Below, one piece after another: positions 59,209 through 64,000 of a stretch of 64,000 bases of DNA. This stretch comes from Bifidobacterium callitrichidarum (GTDB taxonomy: Bacteria; Actinomycetota; Actinomycetes; Actinomycetales; Bifidobacteriaceae), in NCBI RefSeq assembly GCF_003129905.1, contig NZ_QFFM01000003.1, positions 1 to 64,000 of the forward strand, written 5' to 3'. The notes under the pieces are model-generated. The model was given only the letters and a program-made list of their open reading frames with translations, was not told where the DNA came from and ran no database searches. The position numbers and the translations under genes are program-made. Each line of letters begins with the position of its first letter. Within the stretch, counting starts at the first letter, position 1.

Positions 59209-60252
59209 TCAGGCCGCGCATCCCTGCAGGAAGCTCACCGTCTCAGCCTTCTCCCATTTGCTCATCGACAGCTTGTACTTGTTCTTGATGTACACGCGCT
59301 TCGCCATGTACGCGCACTGGTACGTCTGATTCGACGGCAACCATACGGATGGCGTGCTGTACTGCCAACGCTGCTGGCCGGTGTCCTTCCATACGGTCTT
59401 GTACCGGTTGGGCACGCCTTTCGAATACAGGTTGATGCCTTCGCTCTTGCGATTGTTCGCATCCCCTTGGGAGGCGAGGAGCACTTCGGGATCATTCGCA
59501 TAGGCGACGCGATCCTTCTCCCGATCCGGCTTCCACAGGCCTGAAGCCCAGGCGTCGTTCAACGCGACGACGTGGTCGATCTGCACGTCCGCCGAGGTGG
59601 AGCGCCCGTATTTGAAGTTCACGTCCGTTCCCGTATAGGGGTCGTGGAGGACGCCGGTTTTGATCTTGCAGGTCTTCGCATCCTGCGTCGTGTTCACCAA
59701 ATCTCGGGCGAGGATGTAGTCGCGGGTGGTTGCCGTCCCGCACATTTTATCGCTGTTAATCCACGTGCCGAAGTCCTTTTCCCTGTCGTAGCCGGCGGGG
59801 TGCGGGGTTTCGACGGTGATGTCTTGCGCGATTTGCGCGGCCTGCTGGTAGGTGATGGGACTTGTGGCCGCAGCGGGGAGACCGGTTGACTCGTCTACTC
59901 CACTGTTTCCGTTGGTGGTGCCGTTCGGGTTCGCCTGCAACTGCCAGCCGTTCGAACCGGTGTTGGTGTTGGGTTGGAGGTTCTGCCAACTATCGTTGTT
60001 CGGGTTCGCCTGCGGTTTCGGCAGGGTGATATGCAATCCCAACGAATCATAGTCGGAGCCGGAGGGTTTCAACCCTTCGACCCCGTCAACCTGGTTGAGG
60101 GAGGCGCCGAGCGCGCTGACGACCCGGTTCCAGGCGCCGTCGCGGACAACGATGACGCTGGCGCAGATGAGTGCGAGGATGATGAGGATGGTAGTGATGA
60201 TGCCGGGAATGTTGAACCCGCCGCCACCGTTTCCGGATCGTCGTCCTGCCAT
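59209..60252 (-). CDS. Exported HNH (DUF1524/GmrSD-C-like) nuclease
   Basis: 347 aa, SD GGTAGGGGACACC. N-terminal membrane helix (IPGIITTILIILALICASVI) after a short basic start, then a disordered Asn/Gly/Ser linker, then the nuclease domain: QIDHVVALNDAWASGLWKP with the catalytic His, NDPEVLLASQGDANNRKS, and CAYMAKRVYIKNKYKLSM. The family cuts DNA using a metal. Tethered outside the membrane it could degrade extracellular DNA, or act in DNA transfer. Four cysteines may form disulfides. In an operon with a VirB8/TcpC-like gene. Confidence 0.87.
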   Translation of the reverse strand: MAGRRSGNGGGGFNIPGIITTILIILALICASVIVVRDGAWNRVVSALGASLNQVDGVEGLKPSGSDYDSLGLHITLPKPQANPNNDSWQNLQPNTNTGSNGWQLQANPNGTTNGNSGVDESTGLPAAATSPITYQQAAQIAQDITVETPHPAGYDREKDFGTWINSDKMCGTATTRDYILARDLVNTTQDAKTCKIKTGVLHDPYTGTDVNFKYGRSTSADVQIDHVVALNDAWASGLWKPDREKDRVAYANDPEVLLASQGDANNRKSEGINLYSKGVPNRYKTVWKDTGQQRWQYSTPSVWLPSNQTYQCAYMAKRVYIKNKYKLSMSKWEKAETVSFLQGCAA

Positions 60253-60282
60253 TGGTGTCCCCTACCTGTGAATCCGCCGCGT

Positions 60283-60426
60283 TTAGAAGAGGCTCATGAT
60301 CGCATTGCCCGCCAAGGCGAGCACGAACACGGCTCCGATGATGAACCCGATCAGGGTGCCGTTGTTGTTCACCCAGTCGCCGAAACCGTTGTCGCCACTG
60401 TCATTGTTGTTTTTCTTATCCGCCAT
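60283..60426 (-). CDS. 47-aa single-pass membrane protein
   Basis: SD AGGAGGAGACC before the ATG at 60426. Polar Asn/Asp/Gly-rich start (MADKKNNNDSGDNGFGDWVN) and one C-terminal helix (LIGFIIGAVFVLALAGNAI). Between two membrane-linked transfer-type genes, so it may be a small subunit of the same apparatus. Confidence 0.7.
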   Translation of the reverse strand: MADKKNNNDSGDNGFGDWVNNNGTLIGFIIGAVFVLALAGNAIMSLF

Positions 60427-60444
60427 GATGCTGGTCTCCTCCTG

Positions 60445-61764
60445 TTATTTCGCCGAATCCGAACTGGTGTCGGTTTTGCCGCTGTCGAATGAGGTGTCCT
60501 CGTCACCGGAACCGGTGGCCGGGCCGCCGGTGTCTTTCTTGCTATCCGTACCGGTGCTCTTGTCGGTCTTGTCGCTGCTGCCGTCCGTGGAAGTACCATC
60601 GGTCGACGTGTCACTGGAGCCGTCGGTGGATTCGTCGCTGGAACCATCCGTCGTCCCATCCGAGGACGAGTCCGAACCATCCAACGTGGACCCATCCAAC
60701 GTCTCATCCGATGACGAATCCTCCTCCGTCGTCTTGATCAACGACTTGTTGACCGCATTCCGATACGGTTTCAACCCCTTGATATACCCGTCCGCACCCC
60801 AATCCACGACCTTCGCGCTACCGGAAGTCGGATTCTTCACCAGCAGACACATGCTGGTGGTGGAGTTCGAATAATGCGACACCGTATCCGTACCCTTATC
60901 GGTCTTCTCACCGTACGGGGTGAACGTGATCGTCACCGACACCGCCGCATACGGGCTGGTCTCGCCCTTCTTCAACCCCTCCTGACTGTAGACGGCCCAA
61001 TTGATGCCCACATTCGACAACGTGCCGATGGCCGCCGGCTGGTAGGCGTGCTGCGTGTTCGGGTCGGCGACGTTCACGGTCAAAGCGTTCGCATCCTTGC
61101 CGACGTACACTTTCGCCCATTGGCGGATGATCTGCGTCAACGTGTCCGTCGAATCGATTCGACGGTATCCGCTTGGCGCGGTCGTACCGGTCGATGAGGA
61201 TGTCGAGTTCACGGTCTGCATCGGCAACAGCGACGGCTTCCCGTTCGGCGTGCTCACGCCCCCGCTCACATCGATCAACTGGGAGCATTGACGGGTCGTC
61301 CCATCCGCCTTGCTGATGAAACTGAACGTGTGACTCCACGTCGCCGTCGTCACACCCTCACCATCCGTGGTCGTGCCGATACGTCGAGCCTCATCCCAGA
61401 TCAGATTGCTCGTACCCTCCGGGAACGGGCTCGAATCACCGTCCAACCAACTGGTGACCGCCTCCATGGCAGCCTGTTTGCCGGGTTTCACGTCGGAGCT
61501 TTTCGCCACATACGCTTCAACCTTGCTCAGACTGTTGTTCGCCGTCGAAGACGCACCCAAGGAGATGGGGAGTGCCATGAACGCGCCGAACGCGATCATG
61601 GTCATGAGGATACGCACCCAACTGGTTTTCTTCCTCGCCTGCTTCCACGCATCCAGTTCGACCTCGTCGGCGTTCTCGAATTCACCCCAACGGACGGGTT
61701 TGCCTTTGGGTTGCTTCTTGGGTTTCTGACGTGGTTTGGTGGGTTGCTGTTTTTTGGAGGCCAT
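60445..61764 (-). CDS. VirB8/TcpC-like conjugation membrane protein (tentative)
   Basis: 439 aa from the ATG at 61764 with SD AGGGAGC. A basic cytoplasmic start (KPRQKPKKQPKGKPVRWGEF), one membrane helix (ILMTMIAFGAFMALPISLG), then two extracellular alpha/beta halves (about 90-200 and 220-330), each of NTF2-like size, as in TcpC. The tail (about 355-439) is Ser/Asp/Thr-rich with repeated DGSSD units. VirB8/TcpC proteins form the scaffold of Gram-positive type IV secretion. Residue-level support is weak; the layout and neighbours are the main evidence. Confidence 0.62.
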   Translation of the reverse strand: MASKKQQPTKPRQKPKKQPKGKPVRWGEFENADEVELDAWKQARKKTSWVRILMTMIAFGAFMALPISLGASSTANNSLSKVEAYVAKSSDVKPGKQAAMEAVTSWLDGDSSPFPEGTSNLIWDEARRIGTTTDGEGVTTATWSHTFSFISKADGTTRQCSQLIDVSGGVSTPNGKPSLLPMQTVNSTSSSTGTTAPSGYRRIDSTDTLTQIIRQWAKVYVGKDANALTVNVADPNTQHAYQPAAIGTLSNVGINWAVYSQEGLKKGETSPYAAVSVTITFTPYGEKTDKGTDTVSHYSNSTTSMCLLVKNPTSGSAKVVDWGADGYIKGLKPYRNAVNKSLIKTTEEDSSSDETLDGSTLDGSDSSSDGTTDGSSDESTDGSSDTSTDGTSTDGSSDKTDKSTGTDSKKDTGGPATGSGDEDTSFDSGKTDTSSDSAK

Positions 61765-61880
61765 GGATGCTCCCTGGATGAGGGTGTGGGTGTGTTTCTG
61801 TTGGCTGATGGTACTGGTTGCACCCGGGGTTTTGAGACGCGGACATGATGGTTCCCCGTCGGTTTTCGCATGATTTTGTG

Positions 61881-62132
61881 TGTAACACCGTGCCACACCG
61901 CTGCCACACCCGGTGTGGCACCTCTTAGCCCTACTCCCGTAAGGGCTGAGAGGGGGTTGCCACACCGCCACACCGCCTATACCACCTCTCCCCCATCCCC
62001 CAAAACCCTCTGTTACCGCTTTTACTTACATCCCGCCGTTACGGTGTGGCGGGGGTTACTAATACTATATGGGAGTAGGGCTGAGGGCTGCCACGCCGGG
62101 TGTGGCAGCGGTGTGGCACGGTGTGGCATTTT
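61881..62132. repeat. Repeat-rich inverted region, candidate origin or partition site
   Basis: About ten copies of TGCCACAC / GTGTGGCA (some with one change) in two groups of opposite orientation (61891-61972 and 62041-62127). Within them lie ~60-base inverted arms (CACCGTGCCACACCGCTGCC to AGCCCTACTCCC). The centre (61975-62040) is pyrimidine-rich. No gene. Iteron-like spacing and symmetry suit a replication origin or centromere. Confidence 0.65.
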
Positions 62133-62518
62133 GTAATGAAAGTGTGTTTACTGCATACAGTCTTAACGAAAACGGTTTTACAAAAGTGGATGGAATGACA
62201 CGCCAAGACCAGAACTGAAGGCAAACACAAAAACGTTTCGGAACACCTACGCGAACATGGTCCCGACAGCAAAGTCATGCCGGGAAACCTAAAGAATCAT
62301 CCTATGACCGCTGTTCTCTCGCAACATCAACAATAAAAACATGTCAACCGGTTTGCCCGACGGGTTGACAACGGTCGTGTGGCGTCCAAACGTTCCAACT
62401 GGTTGGAATATGTTTTGAACCATGAGAATGGACTTGCTTTGGGTTGAATCCCATTGCTCGCCCGCTCGCGTTTCTTCGCGGTTTTTGGGGCGGTCCTCTC
62501 TTGCAAGGAGCTCATCTT
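62133..62518. other. Intergenic region with small palindromes and 5' leader of the first poly-G gene
   Basis: No gene seen. Near 62341 TGTCAACC and GGTTGACA form a palindrome with a 13-base centre, and TTCCAACTGGTTGGAA at 62393 is perfect. From about 62419 (CCATGAGAATGG) the sequence is conserved with the leader of the second poly-G gene, including CCCATTGCTCGCCC. Confidence 0.6.
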
Positions 62519-63198
62519 ATGAATTTACGCTATTCACTGCGGGGGGGGGGCTTAGATTATTTACGTTCCCCCTGGCTGTAACTATTATCTTGTTTCTTCT
62601 GACCATCCCGAACCAAGCACAAGCAGGACCTATCTATACATGTCACGGCGGCCCCAATCCTGAATCTTGCGCCAACGGGGACCCTCAAAAGTATGGGTAC
62701 TCATGCACCCTCACCAGCTCCGACCCCGATATGGGCTACTACGAATACGACTGCTACTACAAGGGGGGCTCCACAGGAGGTGGGACAGACACCGGGACAG
62801 GACTCACGGCTACGATTAAATATTCGCTGAATGGAGGGACCGGCTCATTCGCCAACCAAACCGCATCCTCAGCCACGGCCGGCAGCTACGCGTTCACGCT
62901 GAGAAAAGGCAAGCCAACTCCGCCGACAGGTAAGAACTTTCTGGGATGGTCCCTAAGCCCGTATAGCATTTCTGCAACTCCACCCGTGTTGCAACCCGGA
63001 GATCAACTCATCGTCCAATACGGTGCGACCATAACCTTGTACGCCATGTACGGAACCCCATCAGACGATAGCAACTGCGTCGTGCAGATGCCTACAACCG
63101 GAGCGCCCGAAGGAACGAATGTTCTGGCCGCGGGCTCGATAGGAGTTGCCGCGACTGGTTTAGCGATGCTGCTGCGCCGAAGGAAAAACTCCTTCTGA
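62519..63198 (+). CDS. Phase-variable MPTTG surface protein, copy 1 (OFF as written)
   Basis: SD GCAAGGAG and ATG 62519 lead to MNLRYSLRGGG, encoded in part by a tract of ten G. In this sequence the frame then ends after 20 codons. With 11 (or 8) G the ATG joins a perfect signal peptide (LRLFTFPLAVTIILFLLTIP, then NQAQA) and a protein of about 226 aa: a Cys-rich N-terminal part, an InlB B-repeat-like domain (IKYSLNGGTGSFANQ to ITLYAMYG), and MPTTG, a membrane helix and RRRKNSF. So slippage in the G tract would switch it on. A sortase is needed for anchoring; the window's class E enzyme may or may not accept MPTTG. Confidence 0.82.
62541..62550 (+). repeat. G10 tract controlling the frame of copy 1
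   Basis: Ten G within codons 8-11. A change of +1 or -2 restores the frame from the SD-led ATG to the signal peptide. Confidence 0.9.
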
Positions 63199-63314
63199 TT
63201 TGCTAGCGCATATTAAACCATGAGAATGGGCGTGCTGTGGGGATAGGTCCCCATTGCTCGCCCATCTGATTTTCTATGTGTTTTCGGGGCGATTCTCTCT
63301 TGCAAGGAGTTTCT

Positions 63315-63994
63315 ATGAACCTACGATTCATACCGCGGGGGGGGGGCTTAAGTTAAAGACCTTCACCCCACTTCTGGCAGTCTTATGCGCGGCGTTTCTT
63401 GGAGTCATACCGGCACACGCCGGGAGTGCTGTGACCTGCAAAGTCGACGCTTGGGATGAGGATACCGCAATCAGTATCTGCCAAGAGATGTATCCCGGTT
63501 ATGACAACTGCGAATACTATGATCAAGGTGCCGGCAATGCTATGGTTATCTGCACCGACGATTCAAGTAGTGGTGGTGGAACAGATACCGGAACGAAACT
63601 CACAGCTACCATCTCATATGATCTGAACGGCGGCACAGGTTCTTTCGCTGACCAATCGAAAACTTCAAATAAAGCCGGCAGCTTTACTTTTAATCTTCGA
63701 AAAGGAAAGCCTACTGCACCGGCTGGCAAGGTATTTCTAGGATGGTCGTTAAGCAAGCCGGATTCCACTACCGCTAAGCCATCGGTGTTGCAACCGGGTG
63801 ATCAACTGATAGTCCAATACGGGGCAACGATAACTATGTATGCTTTGTACGGTTCGCAGGCCACTCTCAACGATTGTGTTGTTCAGATGCCTACAACAGG
63901 AGCTCCGGATGGGTTGAATGCTTTGGGTGCGGCTTCGGTTGTGCTTGCCGCTGTTGGCACCGTTGTTTCGTTGAGAAGACGAGTTCGTATCTAG
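63315..63994 (+). CDS. Phase-variable MPTTG surface protein, copy 2 (OFF as written)
   Basis: SD GCAAGGAG and ATG 63315 lead to MNLRFIPRGGG and again a tract of ten G; the frame stops after 12 codons. With 11 (or 8) G it continues into a signal peptide (LKLKTFTPLLAVLCAAFLGV, then IPAHAG) and a 226-aa-class protein parallel to copy 1: Cys-containing N-terminal part (different sequence), InlB B-repeat-like domain (ISYDLNGGTGSFADQ to ITMYALYG), MPTTG, helix, RRRVRI. The leader from CCATGAGAATGG to the start codon is conserved with copy 1. The repeat domain is much more similar between copies than the exposed N-terminal part. Confidence 0.82.
63337..63346 (+). repeat. G10 tract controlling the frame of copy 2
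   Basis: Ten G at the same codon positions as in copy 1; +1 or -2 restores the frame. Confidence 0.9.
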
Positions 63995-64000
63995 TCGAAT

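Noticed and set aside
1..64000. tRNA, rRNA or riboswitch genes
   Set aside because: No cloverleaf-like or known riboswitch core was seen by eye; a covariance-model scan would be decisive.

Overview
The window looks like part of a large mobile replicon (megaplasmid or integrative conjugative element) of a Bifidobacterium. Evidence: moderately high GC, actinobacterial markers (WhiB-like regulator, RbpA, class E sortase with LAHTG substrates, DUF4192-like protein), a class III anaerobic ribonucleotide reductase, a host-glycan-type M60 peptidase, and a mixture of replication (SSB, SF3-type helicase), transfer-type (HTH-FtsK pump, VirB8/TcpC-like protein, lytic-transglycosylase-like protein) and defence genes. 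No tRNA, rRNA or ribosomal-protein gene was seen. A conjugative megaplasmid of the kind known from B. breve is the best guess; I cannot prove it from the sequence.

Layout. 1-0.7 kb: 5' part of nrdD. 1-7 kb: a run of small plus-strand accessory genes including a WhiB-like regulator and a tandem pair of paralogues. 7-11 kb: a secreted M60 peptidase and a VKOR-family thiol oxidoreductase. 11-15.4 kb: a ribbon-helix-helix protein, a coiled-coil membrane protein and small genes. 15.4-18 kb: a LAHTG-anchored beta-helix surface protein. 18-25 kb: XRE regulator, a small zinc-ribbon protein behind two SOS-like boxes, two paralogous HTH proteins of which the second carries an FtsK motor, a DUF2142 membrane protein and an RbpA paralogue. 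25-34 kb: CRISPR array 1 (44 repeats), its leader, and a type I-E operon cas8e-cse2-cas7-cas5-cas6e-cas1-cas2. 34-41 kb: FemAB-like transferase, SSB, CHAP hydrolase and a second LAHTG protein. 41-48 kb: CRISPR array 2 (67 repeats) and cas3. 48-54 kb: lytic transglycosylase-like protein, class E sortase, and a translationally coupled family of small membrane proteins, one gene of which is cut by a MITE. 54-58.5 kb: XRE/ImmA pair and an SF3 helicase. 58.5-62.1 kb: RHH protein, exported HNH nuclease, 47-aa membrane protein, VirB8/TcpC-like protein, then a large repeat-rich inverted region. 62.4-64 kb: two tandem sortase-type surface proteins, each with a G10 tract just after its start codon.

How it fits together. 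A recurrent promoter element (7-mer close to TATACTG, exactly 6 nt, then a 7-mer close to TCCACAC) precedes at least thirteen transcription units, including cas8e, cas3, the CRISPR array 2 region, ssb, the FemAB-like gene and the helicase, so the element seems to have its own promoter architecture. Array 2 carries a fossil of the cas2 3' end plus a homologous leader, so it probably arose by duplication of the cas2-tail/leader/array module. Surface display is supported by one sortase and two kinds of sorting signal (LAHTG and MPTTG). The strongest new candidates are the twin phase-variable poly-G genes, the shared promoter element, the covarying hairpin plus degenerate repeat upstream of both CRISPR leaders, the MITE that severs a coupled gene, and the repeat-rich origin-like region near 62 kb.
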